NCBI GenBank assembly: GCA_017380635.1
Contig: JAFODP010000017.1
Coordinates: 179,185 to 243,184 of the forward strand
Length of the DNA: 64,000 bases
DNA from: Bacteroidales bacterium
GTDB taxonomy: Bacteria; Bacteroidota; Bacteroidia; Bacteroidales; UBA1402
Reading direction: 5' to 3'
In this document: piece by piece, positions 1 to 7,952 of the stretch
Position numbering within the stretch: position 1 is the first letter of the stretch
Layout of the letters: every line of letters starts with the position of its first letter
Notes under the pieces: model-generated
Told to the model about the DNA's origin: nothing
Databases searched by the model: none
What the model saw: only the letters and a program-made list of their open reading frames with translations
Program-made: the position numbers and the translations under genes

Positions 1-658
1 TTTCAGGATTACCAAACATCACGCCGATTTTTTCACGCAACTGGTTGATAAAGATACAAGTCGTATTGGTTTTGCTAATCGTGGCCGTCAATTTACGCAA
101 GGCCTGAGACATCAATCTTGCCTGCAAGCCCACTTTATTGTCGCCCATATCACCTTCCAATTCAGCCTTGGGAGTCAATGCAGCCACAGAGTCGATCACC
201 ACGATATCTACCGCAGAAGAACGAATCAACTGATCGGCAATTTCCAAAGCCTGTTCACCATTATCAGGTTGTGAAATCCAAAGGTTTTCAATATCGACGC
301 CCAGTTTTTCTGCATAGAAACGGTCGAAAGCATGTTCTGCATCGATGAAAGCAGCGATACCGCCGGCCTTCTGCGCTTCTGCAATGGCATGGATAGCCAA
401 TGTGGTTTTCCCTGAAGATTCCGGACCATAGATTTCGATAATTCTACCACGAGGATAACCACCAACGCCCAGCGCCAAGTTCAGACTGACAGAACCGGAA
501 GAAATCACCGGAACATCTTCTATCTTATCGTCGCCCATTTTCATAATGGAGCCTTTACCATAATTCTTTTCGATTTTTTCCATCGCCATCTGCAAAGCTT
601 TCAGCTTTTCCGCAGAAGGTCCATTGGAAACCTGTACGTTTTCGTTTTCTTTTGCCAT
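1..658 (-). CDS. recA: RecA recombinase, N-terminal 219 codons (cut by window edge)
   Basis: RecA forms ATP-dependent filaments on single-stranded DNA, drives homologous strand exchange and triggers LexA-type self-cleavage. The minus-strand reading from the ATG at 658 gives [14 protein letters not shown], then the Walker A motif GPESSGKTT at residues 78-86, a Walker B-type [12 protein letters not shown] segment and the start of the [16 protein letters not shown] region. The C-terminal part lies outside the window. The ATG is supported by the family's usual short N-terminal helix and by a promoter about 37 bases upstream. Identification is secure; only the truncation limits the entry. Confidence 0.97.
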   Translation of the reverse strand, partial: MAKENENVQVSNGPSAEKLKALQMAMEKIEKNYGKGSIMKMGDDKIEDVPVISSGSVSLNLALGVGGYPRGRIIEIYGPESSGKTTLAIHAIAEAQKAGGIAAFIDAEHAFDRFYAEKLGVDIENLWISQPDNGEQALEIADQLIRSSAVDIVVIDSVAALTPKAELEGDMGDNKVGLQARLMSQALRKLTATISKTNTTCIFINQLREKIGVMFGNPE

Positions 659-694
659 AATTACTTTATCTTAATTTGTTTTACATTCTCGGCT

Positions 695-726
695 CAAAGA
701 TAATATGAGAAGGAGGCTTTGTCAAG
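695..726 (-). promoter_or_regulatory. recA promoter, Bacteroidota type
   Basis: On the minus strand a TTG (complement of 723-725) is followed after 20 bases by TATCTTTG (complement of 695-702), matching the Bacteroidota TAnnTTTG -7 element. The implied start near 688 leaves a leader of about 30 bases before the recA ATG. No LexA-like palindrome was recognised here. Confidence 0.6.
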
Positions 727-916
727 TGTTTTTTATCATTATGTTAATAAATTATTTCTATCAAAACGTATTTAAAAACACAATAACTTATAAAACAACG
801 AATTACAATCGCATCATAAAACCTAAAACAAGATCAAAATTTCTTAGTCAACTCATATTGCTTTGTGTTTACAAAAGTACAATTTCCATCGGAACTACGA
901 AATCTTAGAAGTGTTT

Positions 917-1032
917 TTTCACTAACTTTGCAGAAGATAGGATGCGGCTCGGCATAGAAACCAAGCAAGCTTATTTCTCTGCTCTCGCCTTTCACTATCT
1001 CGAAATTCTTTCTAACACACACAATTAAAATT
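917..1032 (+). promoter_or_regulatory. sirtuin leader with promoter-like box and repeat-like segment
   Basis: The 659-1032 gap holds no convincing gene; its left part is AT-rich. TAACTTTG at 923-930 matches the -7 pattern, but no clear -33 element lies 19-21 bases upstream. The downstream segment is much richer in GC. It contains an imperfect hairpin around AAGCAAGCTT (963-972) and a second promoter-like TTTCACTATCT (990-1000) that repeats TTTCACTAACT (917-927). It may be a mobile or repeated leader element. Confidence 0.35.
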
Positions 1033-1734
1033 ATGAAAAATCTGGTAGTCTTGTCGGGTGCGGGCGTCAGCGCAGAAAGTGGCATCAAAACTTTTCGCGA
1101 CAGCGACGGTCTTTGGGAAAATTATCCCGTGGAAGAGGTGGCCAGCATCGAAGGATGGTATCGAAACTCGGCACTCATGCTGCAGTTCTACAACGAAAGA
1201 CGCAGGCAAATCGCTCAGGCCGAGCCCAATCTCGCACATAAAAAAATCGCCGCACTAGAAAGTTGTTTCAACACCACAGTGGTAACACAAAACATTGACA
1301 ATCTGCACGAAAGAGCCGGAAGCAAAAACATCATCCATCTGCATGGCGAGGTAACCAAAGTTCGTCCGGAAAATTGCCGCGCAGACGAAGAAGGCGTCAT
1401 TGACATCGGTTATCGCGATATTAATATAGGTGATTGCGACAAAAACGGCGTACAACTGCGACCGCATATCGTGTGGTTCGGCGAGGAAGTGCCCATGATG
1501 TCAGCAGCCATCCAAGCCGTCGAACAAGCGGATATTCTGTTGGTTATCGGTAGTTCTTTGGCGGTATATCCCGCTGCCGGCTTGGTTCATTACACGCGAA
1601 AGGATTGTAAGATTTTCCTGATTGATCCCAAACCCATCCATATCGCCGGACTGAATTTCACTCAAATACAGGAAGTTGCTTCGGTCGGCATGGAAAAATT
1701 CATCGAGATTCTACGGAAGAATGAAAATTTTTAG
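1033..1734 (+). CDS. Sir2-family NAD-dependent protein deacylase (class III-like, no zinc cysteines)
   Basis: Sirtuins remove acyl groups from lysines using NAD. The 233-residue protein has the NAD-binding GAGVSAESGI (9-18) with TFR (20-22), the TQNIDNLH motif (85-92), the catalytic His in LHGE (about 104) and RPHIVWFGE (143-151). Tyr53 and Arg56 in FYNERR occupy the positions that in SIRT5/CobB-type enzymes recognise succinyl or malonyl groups, so deacylation beyond acetyl is likely. The usual four zinc cysteines are absent: only Cys115 and Cys135 occur between the His and the RPH motif. It stands alone between recA (divergent) and rpsP. Confidence 0.93.
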   Translation: MKNLVVLSGAGVSAESGIKTFRDSDGLWENYPVEEVASIEGWYRNSALMLQFYNERRRQIAQAEPNLAHKKIAALESCFNTTVVTQNIDNLHERAGSKNIIHLHGEVTKVRPENCRADEEGVIDIGYRDINIGDCDKNGVQLRPHIVWFGEEVPMMSAAIQAVEQADILLVIGSSLAVYPAAGLVHYTRKDCKIFLIDPKPIHIAGLNFTQIQEVASVGMEKFIEILRKNENF

Positions 1735-1775
1735 AAAAAATCTGTCAAACTTTTTTTCAATTCAAAATATTTGTC

Positions 1776-1783
1776 TACTTTTG
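1776..1783 (+). promoter_or_regulatory. -7 box upstream of rpsP
   Basis: TACTTTTG matches TAnnTTTG and lies 42 bases before the rpsP ATG. The region about 20 bases upstream is a T-run rather than a clean TTTG, so only the -7 half is supported. Confidence 0.45.
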
Positions 1784-1825
1784 CACCCGCTAATGCAAAA
1801 CAACAGAAATTAAATTAATTCAACT

Positions 1826-2365
1826 ATGGCAACAAAACTGAGATTACAAAGACATGGTCGTAAGAGCTATGCTTTCTATTACATTGTTGCAGCCGACAGC
1901 AGGGCACCACGTGATGGTAAATTTATTGAACGATTGGGTTCGTACAATCCGAACACTAATCCTGCTACAGTAGATTTGAACTTCGAACGTGCTTTGTATT
2001 GGCTCAACGCAGGTGCTCAACCCACCGACACTGTACGTAACATCTTCTCTAAAGAAGGCGTATTGCTGAAGAAACACCTCATGGGTGGTGTAGCTAAGGG
2101 CGCTTTCAACGAAGAAGAAGCAGAAAAGAGATTTAATGCTTGGAAGCAAGGTAAAGATGCTGCTTTGAACGCTACTATCGCTAGCTTGAAGAGCGCACAA
2201 CAAGCCGAAGCCAAAGCTCGCAAAGAAGCCGAAGAAGCTGCACACAAAGCAAAAGCTGAAGCTGTAGCTAAGAAATTGGCCGATTTGAAAGCTGCTGAAG
2301 AAGAAGCCGCTGCTGCAGAAGCAGTTGCTGAAGAAGCTCCCGCAGCCGAAGAAGCTCAAGCATAA
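1826..2365 (+). CDS. rpsP: 30S ribosomal protein bS16 with long charged C-terminal extension
   Basis: bS16 binds 16S rRNA early in assembly of the small subunit. The first 80 or so residues are the S16 fold ([58 protein letters not shown]). Most bacterial S16 proteins end near residue 80-90; this one runs to 179. It adds a tail rich in Ala, Glu and Lys (roughly 125-179), predicted helical and ending in an acidic [12 protein letters not shown]. Similar tails are, from memory, common in Bacteroidota. The gene is followed by tRNA-Ser. Confidence 0.95.
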   Translation: MATKLRLQRHGRKSYAFYYIVAADSRAPRDGKFIERLGSYNPNTNPATVDLNFERALYWLNAGAQPTDTVRNIFSKEGVLLKKHLMGGVAKGAFNEEEAEKRFNAWKQGKDAALNATIASLKSAQQAEAKARKEAEEAAHKAKAEAVAKKLADLKAAEEEAAAAEAVAEEAPAAEEAQA

Positions 2366-2420
2366 GAAATAAACGACTGAAACACGAATCAGTTACTCTC
2401 AATCAAGACTGATTCGGTTT

Positions 2421-2505
2421 GGAGGGATGGCAGAGTGGTCGATTGCGGCGGTCTTGAAAACCGTTGACCTGAGAGGGTCCGGGGGTTCGAATCCCTCTTC
2501 CTCCG
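2421..2505 (+). tRNA. tRNA-Ser (UGA anticodon)
   Basis: The acceptor stem GGAGGGA pairs with TTCCTCC before the discriminator G at 2505. The anticodon loop is CTTGAAA between GCGGT and ACCGT, placing UGA at 2455-2457 (decodes UCN serine codons). The long variable arm (about 2465-2480) is the class II signature of tRNA-Ser. The T loop is TTCGAAT. CCA is not encoded. Confidence 0.96.
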
Positions 2506-2525
2506 CTGAAAGCCGAAAGGCAGTA

Positions 2526-2563
2526 AACTGAGTCAAGATGAAAATTTTGGCTCAGTTTTTTTA
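2526..2563 (+). terminator. Terminator after rpsP and tRNA-Ser
   Basis: AACTGAGTCAA (2526-2536) pairs with TTGGCTCAGTT (2547-2557) including one G-U pair, and is followed directly by a T-run. Confidence 0.8.
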
Positions 2564-2587
2564 TTCATAGCAACAGCCTATTCATTC

Positions 2588-4087
2588 ATGCAGTTCAATT
2601 CTTTGGAGTATGCCCTATTTCTGCCCATCGTATTCGGGCTGTATTGGCTTGTCTTTCCGCAACATCTGAAAAGACAGAACCTGCTCATTGTGGCTGCTTC
2701 CTATATTTTTTACGCCTGCTGGGATCTTCGTTTTCTTTTTCTGATTGCCTTTACATCCTTCTGCAGTTGGTGGAGCGGCTTGCTTATCGAAAGAGCACAA
2801 CGCAAAGACAATACATCCACAAGCGGCAAAAACATCCTTATCTGCAACCTGGTAATCAACCTACTGATTTTAGGATTCTTCAAATATTACCATTTCTTTG
2901 TTGACAACTTTATTGATCTGCTCCGACTATTCGGCATACATCAGCAAGCCAGCAGCCTAAAAATCATACTTCCGGTAGGCATCAGCTTCTATACTTTCCA
3001 GGCACTGAGTTACAGCATCGATGTTTATCGTCGGAAAATTCCAGCTACCAAAGACATCGTTGCCTTTTTTGCCTTCGTGAGTTTCTTTCCGCAACTGGTA
3101 GCCGGTCCCATAGAAAGAGCCAAGCAACTCTTGCCACAATTCGAACAAGCTAGACGATTCCAGCCCGAATTAGCCGTGGACGGATTGCGCCAGATCTTAT
3201 GGGGACTCTTCAAAAAAGTGATAGTAGCCGATCATTGCGCCCTCTTCGTCAATGAAATTTTCGACAACTACAGCCAGGAGCCGGGCAGCCGTCTGCTTTT
3301 GGCGGCCATTTTCTTCGCCTTCCAGATTTATGGCGATTTTTCCGGTTATTCCGATATAGCTATCGGAAGCGCTAAATTATTCGGCATCAAACTGATGCGC
3401 AACTTCAAGTTGCCATATTTCAGCCGAGATGTAGCCGAATTCTGGCGTCGTTGGCATATTTCGCTCAACACCTGGTTTGTCGATTATCTGTATATTCCTT
3501 TGGGAGGCAGTCGACCGGAGATTCCAGACACATGCAAGCATCCGCAATGCCTCCGTCAAGCGAAAATTATCCGCAACACCTTGATTGTTTTCTTGTGCAG
3601 TGGTTTGTGGCATGGCGCCAATTGGAGTTTTGTAGCCTGGGGCGCTTATCACGCCATATTGTTTATTCCTCTCATTATCACCGGAAAGAACAAAAGATTC
3701 AGCCAAGACATCGCCCAAGGCAAACTATTTCCCTCACTAAAAGAATGCTGGCAAATGCTGACCTGTTTCGCCTTGGTGGTTTTGGGATGGATTTTCTTCC
3801 GTGCCGAAAGCATCCAAGAGGCTTTTGCCTATATCGGAAGAATGCTGCAGGTGGAAAGTTTACGCGCTTTTTATCTTTTCTTCACGTGGGAAAGAGTTCG
3901 ACAGACATCCATGGCCATCCTGCTGATGCTTGTTTTAGAATGGTTTAGCCGCCACCAAGAACATCCGTTATGCCTGCCACAAATAAAGCATCGCGGCCTC
4001 AGATGGCTCATTTACCTGCTGTTTATCCTGGCGCTGTTTGCATTCCAAGTGGAAGAAGAAATCCAATTCATTTATTTTCAATTCTAA
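2588..4087 (+). CDS. MBOAT-family membrane-bound O-acyltransferase (AlgI/PatA-like)
   Basis: This polytopic inner-membrane enzyme of 499 residues moves acyl (usually acetyl) groups across the membrane for O-acetylation of an extracytoplasmic polysaccharide or lipid. Hallmarks are the opening FNSLEYALFLPIVFGLYW, the RRWHISLNTWFVDYLYIPLGGSR block, and LCSGLWHGANWSFVAWGAYH, which carries the conserved MBOAT histidine. About ten hydrophobic segments are visible. Three bases separate it from a periplasmic SGNH-like partner, the same arrangement as AlgI with AlgJ/X or DltB with DltD. The acceptor cannot be read from the sequence, and no polysaccharide cluster surrounds the pair. Confidence 0.9.
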   Translation: MQFNSLEYALFLPIVFGLYWLVFPQHLKRQNLLIVAASYIFYACWDLRFLFLIAFTSFCSWWSGLLIERAQRKDNTSTSGKNILICNLVINLLILGFFKYYHFFVDNFIDLLRLFGIHQQASSLKIILPVGISFYTFQALSYSIDVYRRKIPATKDIVAFFAFVSFFPQLVAGPIERAKQLLPQFEQARRFQPELAVDGLRQILWGLFKKVIVADHCALFVNEIFDNYSQEPGSRLLLAAIFFAFQIYGDFSGYSDIAIGSAKLFGIKLMRNFKLPYFSRDVAEFWRRWHISLNTWFVDYLYIPLGGSRPEIPDTCKHPQCLRQAKIIRNTLIVFLCSGLWHGANWSFVAWGAYHAILFIPLIITGKNKRFSQDIAQGKLFPSLKECWQMLTCFALVVLGWIFFRAESIQEAFAYIGRMLQVESLRAFYLFFTWERVRQTSMAILLMLVLEWFSRHQEHPLCLPQIKHRGLRWLIYLLFILALFAFQVEEEIQFIYFQF

Positions 4088-4090
4088 GCC

Positions 4091-5011
4091 ATGAAAAACT
4101 TTCTGTTGAAATCGCTCGGATTTTTCCTTCTGCTCGTCCTTGTATTCGGAGGCTTCGAATGGGCACTGCGTCGTATTCCCAACGATTATAACTACAAAGC
4201 CACTTATTACCGTCATCACGATAAAGAGATAAAGATTTGGAATGTAGGCAGTTCGCACGCGTATTACGGCATCAATCCGGATTATTTTGAAAAGACCGCC
4301 TTCAATGGTGCGCATGTATCGCAAAGCCTTGATTTCGACTTGAAACTATTGCGAAAATACATTCGCCGAATGGATAGCTTGGAAGTTTTTATTCTGCCGG
4401 TATCCTATTTCAGTTTATTCAGTCGCTTGGACAAAGGCGCGGAAGCTTGGCGATGCATCAATTACAGCGAATATCCGCTTACCCAATTCGGTCTAAGAAA
4501 GAACCTGCGCATCTTCGGCGACCAAGCCGCTTTCGACCGCGCCATAGAAGGACTTCGGGGCGCGCGCAATGATAGAAGTTGTCTGGAGAACGGCATAGGT
4601 TCGGCTTTCCGCTACGAAAACAGATACGTACAATTGGACAGCATTGCTGCCGTTTCCGCCGCGCGACATAAGAAAAGTTTGCATCGGAAAATCATGGCGC
4701 AAAACGAATCTTATATCAAGCAGATGGCCCGACTCTGCCAAAAGCACCAAGTGAAGATACTCTTGCTGAGCACGCCCGTTCATCAGAGCTATTACCAACT
4801 GCTGGACAGCACGCAACTGGCTATCACACGCGAAACATGTCATCGCATAGCGGCCGATTTTCCCCATTGTCACTACTTGGATTGGATGCAGGACGAGCGC
4901 TTTGTGACGGAAGATTTTTTCGATGCCGATCATTTGAACCACCTGGGCGCCATCAAACTAACGCAATACCTGAACGATTTTATCCGGGATTTTTCCGAAA
5001 ACAAGGAATAA
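4091..5011 (+). CDS. Membrane-anchored SGNH/DltD-like protein, partner of the MBOAT enzyme
   Basis: The 306-residue protein begins with one N-terminal membrane anchor (LLKSLGFFLLLVLVFGGFEWAL) and otherwise lies outside the membrane. NVGSSHAYYGINP (about residues 52-64) fits the nucleophile block of SGNH esterases/acyltransferases, and DADHLNHLGA near the C terminus supplies the Asp-x-x-His end of the triad. It follows the MBOAT gene closely and most likely completes transfer of the acyl group to the glycan. No exact subfamily was recognised. Confidence 0.78.
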   Translation: MKNFLLKSLGFFLLLVLVFGGFEWALRRIPNDYNYKATYYRHHDKEIKIWNVGSSHAYYGINPDYFEKTAFNGAHVSQSLDFDLKLLRKYIRRMDSLEVFILPVSYFSLFSRLDKGAEAWRCINYSEYPLTQFGLRKNLRIFGDQAAFDRAIEGLRGARNDRSCLENGIGSAFRYENRYVQLDSIAAVSAARHKKSLHRKIMAQNESYIKQMARLCQKHQVKILLLSTPVHQSYYQLLDSTQLAITRETCHRIAADFPHCHYLDWMQDERFVTEDFFDADHLNHLGAIKLTQYLNDFIRDFSENKE

Positions 5012-5027
5012 AAAGCCCAGACAATTA

Positions 5028-5059
5028 TTTGTGTAAGTCGGAACTCTATTGTACCTTTG
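5028..5059 (+). promoter_or_regulatory. Promoter of the DUF3127 gene
   Basis: TTTG (5028-5031), a 20-base spacer and TACCTTTG (5052-5059): a full match to the Bacteroidota promoter pattern. The implied leader is about 90 bases. Confidence 0.75.
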
Positions 5060-5157
5060 AAAGCTCTCGAAGTTCGACTAGAGAACATCATATAACATAT
5101 TGAATAACAACTTTTTAAGAAAAGGCCGATGGGCCAATTCTGCTTATAGATCAAGAT

Positions 5158-5532
5158 ATGGAAATTACAGGTAAAATCATTAAAAAATTGCCTTTGGCTA
5201 GTGGCGAAGGTCGTAATGGAACGTGGAGACGTCAGGAATATGTGTTGGAATATGGCGACCGTTTCCCCAAGCAAGTTTGTTTTAGTCTGATGAATGCTCG
5301 CATCGATCAATATCCCATGGAAATTGACGAAGAAGTAACCGTTTCTTTCGACATCGAAAGCCGCGAGTACAACGGACGTTATTATACCAGCGTTTCTGCC
5401 TGGAAGGTTGACAAAGCACAAGCCGGCGAACAAGCTGCTTACCAAGCTCCCGCCGCTCAGCCCATCAACAACGCTACTCCGGTTGCTCCCGATTTCAACA
5501 GCGACAACGACAGCGACGATTTGCCTTTCTAA
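5158..5532 (+). CDS. DUF3127 protein, predicted OB-fold, with SSB-like acidic tail
   Basis: The 124-residue protein matches DUF3127, a small Bacteroidota family. Residues 1-85 (MEITGKIIKKLPLASGEG, the RQEYVLEYGDRFPKQVCF block, VTVSFDIESREYNGRYYTSVSAWKV) look like a beta-rich OB fold. A flexible Ala/Pro/Asn linker follows, then an acidic end, DNDSDDLPF. Domain-linker-acidic tip is the architecture of single-stranded DNA-binding proteins, and DDLPF resembles the SSB tip that recruits replication and repair enzymes. A role in DNA metabolism is therefore inferred, not established. It is monocistronic, with its own promoter and terminator. Confidence 0.85.
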   Translation: MEITGKIIKKLPLASGEGRNGTWRRQEYVLEYGDRFPKQVCFSLMNARIDQYPMEIDEEVTVSFDIESREYNGRYYTSVSAWKVDKAQAGEQAAYQAPAAQPINNATPVAPDFNSDNDSDDLPF

Positions 5533-5555
5533 TCAACAGAAAGCCTTGCTATATC

Positions 5556-5593
5556 AACCCAAGCTAAGCATCCTTAGTTTGGGTTATTTTTTT
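5556..5593 (+). terminator. Terminator of the DUF3127 gene
   Basis: AACCCAAGCTAAG (5556-5568) and CTTAGTTTGGGTT (5573-5585) form a long near-perfect stem with a CATC loop, followed by ATTTTTTT. Confidence 0.9.
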
Positions 5594-5620
5594 ATCCGCC
5601 AAATGCTTGCAGCGCAGCAC

Positions 5621-5657
5621 AAAAAAAAGAGACTGCTTCCGCCAGGGAAACAGTCTC
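5621..5657 (-). terminator. Terminator of the RNase G gene
   Basis: On the minus strand GAGACTG (5657-5651) pairs with CAGTCTC (5635-5629), extended by inner pairs, and is followed by eight T residues (5628-5621). It faces the DUF3127 terminator across a convergent junction. Confidence 0.9.
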
Positions 5658-5680
5658 CAGAATCAGTTTGGACGCAAAGT

Positions 5681-7261
5681 CTACTTGATATCCACTTCTT
5701 CTTTCATATCAATTTCAAGACCTTTGCGATCGTAAAATGCATACTGCAAGTAACTCATAGCCTGCGAAGGAATAATCTTCAGGCCACAGGCAAAGCGACG
5801 TCGCCATTGCCATTTCAAAGAGGACAAACCTCCTTTTTCGATAAATGCTGCCACATAAGGATGCACCATCAAGGTGAATCTCCTCATTTTTTGTTTGTGG
5901 GCCAAATACTCAATTTTACCGGCCAACATATCGGTAAACAGGATAGAAGAACGAATCTCACCTTTACCAAAACAGGTAGGACAAACTTCGTTGGTTTGGA
6001 TGAAGGTCTGCGGACGAACCCTTTGACGCGTAATCTGCATCAAACAAAACTTGCTGAGAGGCAAGATGTTGTGCTTGGCTCTGTCGTTGGCCATGTTTTC
6101 GCGCAAACGGTCAAAAAGTTTCTGACGATTCTCCCCTTCCACCATATCGATAAAATCGACCACAATAATACCACCCATATCACGCAAACGCAACTGACGG
6201 GCAATTTCGTCTGCGGCGGCAATGTTCACCTCGTAAGCATTGGCTTCCTGACCCTCCTTCGAACGAGTGCGGTTGCCACTGTTCACATCGATAACATGCA
6301 TTGCCTCGGTATGTTCTATCACCAGATAAGCGCCACTTTTGATGGAGACCACTTTTCCCAAGCCCGACTTAATCTGCTTGGTCACTGCGAAGTGATCGAA
6401 AATAGGAATCTCCTTGTTGTACAGTTGTACAATCTCCGATTTCTCTGGCATGATAATGCTTACGTAATCTTTGATTTCATCGTAAACTTCCGGAGAATTC
6501 ACATGAATAGCCTCGTAAGAAGCATTGAGCAAATCACGTAACAGAACCACCGTACGGCTGGTTTCTTCAAAAATAAGTTGAGGCGCCTTGATGCTAGGCT
6601 GTTGCAATTTCTGCACCATATCGTCCCAGCGTTTCAACAAGACCTTCAACTCATTGTCCAGTTCTTCCACCTTCTTGTTTTCGGCCACCGTTCTGACGAT
6701 AACACCGAAACCCTTGGGTGTAATACTCAGCAATAATTGTTTAAGACGCGCGCGCTCTTCCTGCGACTTGATCTTGGTTGATATAGAGACCTTGTCGGAG
6801 AACGGCATCAGGATAAGAAAACGGCCGGCAATGGAGATTTCCGATGTCAGACGAGGTCCTTTGGTAGAAATAGGTTCTTTGGCAATTTGCACCAAAATTT
6901 CCTGACCAGGTTCAAGTACATCGGCAATCAAACCATCCTTGGCGATATCGGCCTGCATCTTAAACTTGCTCAAAGGAGAGGCTTTCTTTTTACGCTGCTT
7001 AAGGTGCTCCAGATAAGCCTTTTGCGACAAATACTGAGGCCCCAAATCGAGGTAATGCAAGAAAGCGTCCTTTTCATAGCCCACATCCACGAAAACAGCA
7101 TTTAGACCGGGCATCAACTTGCGAACCCGACCCAGAAAGATGTCGCCCACCGAGAAAGACAGATTTCGGCTTTCCTTCTGAAACTCAACCAAACGGCTAT
7201 TTTCCAGAACGGCCAAAGAAACTTCCTTGGGTTGAACATCTACAATTAATTCTGTTGTCAT
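5681..7261 (-). CDS. rng: Ribonuclease E/G family endoribonuclease
   Basis: RNase G/E cleaves single-stranded AU-rich RNA in rRNA maturation and mRNA decay. The 526-residue protein has an embedded S1 RNA-binding domain (GDIFLGRVRKLMPGLNAVFVDVG, near residue 40-60). Catalytic metal-binding Asp residues lie near 325 (HVIDVNSG) and 369 (VVDFIDM), and a zinc-link CPTCFGKG follows. The start was set at the ATG at 7261 (MTTELIVDV), not the extension to 7297, because family members begin just before this strand. It lies downstream of a 29-residue basic protein gene and the HU gene, with its own terminator at the 3' end. Confidence 0.93.
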   Translation of the reverse strand: MTTELIVDVQPKEVSLAVLENSRLVEFQKESRNLSFSVGDIFLGRVRKLMPGLNAVFVDVGYEKDAFLHYLDLGPQYLSQKAYLEHLKQRKKKASPLSKFKMQADIAKDGLIADVLEPGQEILVQIAKEPISTKGPRLTSEISIAGRFLILMPFSDKVSISTKIKSQEERARLKQLLLSITPKGFGVIVRTVAENKKVEELDNELKVLLKRWDDMVQKLQQPSIKAPQLIFEETSRTVVLLRDLLNASYEAIHVNSPEVYDEIKDYVSIIMPEKSEIVQLYNKEIPIFDHFAVTKQIKSGLGKVVSIKSGAYLVIEHTEAMHVIDVNSGNRTRSKEGQEANAYEVNIAAADEIARQLRLRDMGGIIVVDFIDMVEGENRQKLFDRLRENMANDRAKHNILPLSKFCLMQITRQRVRPQTFIQTNEVCPTCFGKGEIRSSILFTDMLAGKIEYLAHKQKMRRFTLMVHPYVAAFIEKGGLSSLKWQWRRRFACGLKIIPSQAMSYLQYAFYDRKGLEIDMKEEVDIK

Positions 7262-7333
7262 AAGATGATTGTTGTTTAAACACAAAGAACAAACCATAAC
7301 AGTTTGTTCTTTATGAATTAAGTAAAGAAAGAA

Positions 7334-7423
7334 TTATTTCTTTTTATGTCTATTCTTTCTCAATCTTTTTTTACGTTTGTGAGTAGCCATTTTATGGCCT
7401 TTTTTCTTTTTTCCGCTTGGCAT
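7334..7423 (-). CDS. Highly basic 29-residue protein
   Basis: The minus strand encodes MPSGKKKKGHKMATHKRKK followed by RLRKNRHKKK: 12 Lys, 4 Arg and 3 His in 29 residues. It lies in the 180-base gap between the HU gene and rng, in the same direction, with only 18 bases to the HU stop codon. Such composition is typical of small ribosomal or rRNA-binding proteins. I recall comparable tiny basic ORFs at this position in other Bacteroidota but cannot verify it here. A second in-frame Met (residue 12) could be an alternative start. The function is unknown. Confidence 0.7.
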   Translation of the reverse strand: MPSGKKKKGHKMATHKRKKRLRKNRHKKK

Positions 7424-7442
7424 AATTGTAAAAGATTAAAAA

Positions 7443-7718
7443 TTATTTCTTTACTTCGATCATAAAGCTCTTAGCAGGCTTGAATGAAGGAATATTGTGT
7501 TCGGGGATGATAATGGTAGTGTTCTTAGAGATGTTACGAGCAGTCTTTTGAGCTCTTTTCTTAACAACGAAACTACCGAAACCGCGCAAATATACATTTT
7601 CTTCCTTAACCAAAGAAGACTTGATGGTTTCCATCATAGCCTCAACAACGTTCAGAACAGTTGCTTTTTCTACACCTGTAGATTTGGCGATCTCGTTTAC
7701 GATATCAGCTTTAGTCAT
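7443..7718 (-). CDS. HU/IHF-family DNA-binding protein
   Basis: A nucleoid protein that bends DNA as a dimer. Its 91 residues show the family pattern: N-terminal helices (MTKADIVNEIAKSTGV), the GFGSFVVKKRAQKTARN strand-arm region, and a beta arm ending in the PSFKPAKSF core. In place of the usual NPQTG the arm reads NISKNTTIIIPEHNIP, and the Pro at the arm tip is shifted, as in several Bacteroidota paralogues. Whether it works as HU homodimer or IHF-like subunit cannot be told from sequence alone. Confidence 0.93.
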   Translation of the reverse strand: MTKADIVNEIAKSTGVEKATVLNVVEAMMETIKSSLVKEENVYLRGFGSFVVKKRAQKTARNISKNTTIIIPEHNIPSFKPAKSFMIEVKK

Positions 7719-7773
7719 TTTAATTGAATTTTAAGATTATACATTAATTGTTCACATTTCTTTTTTGGGCTTG

Positions 7774-7781
7774 CAAATATA
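7774..7781 (-). promoter_or_regulatory. -7 box upstream of the HU gene
   Basis: The complement reads TATATTTG, a perfect TAnnTTTG, 55 bases before the HU start codon. A clean -33 element at 19-21 bases was not found; the nearest TTTG is only 14 bases away. Confidence 0.5.
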
Positions 7782-7952
7782 GAGCAAAATTTCCACAAAA
7801 AGAACTATCCACATTATTTTTTAGTAAAAAATCACCTCAAACAAAATATCTGATAATCAGATAATTATATTTTATCTCGAACAATTCGGGGAATTTACAA
7901 GAAAAAATAACTTACTTTGCATGCAATAAGCAACACCAAGAGTATCAAGTAT

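Noticed and set aside
705..908. A 67-residue frame in the recA-sirtuin gap
   Set aside because: AT-rich low-complexity residues, overlaps the recA promoter and has no supporting context.
5408..6541. A 377-residue plus-strand frame overlapping DUF3127 and rng
   Set aside because: It runs through the terminators at 5556-5657 and antisense to the RNase catalytic domain; no family features.
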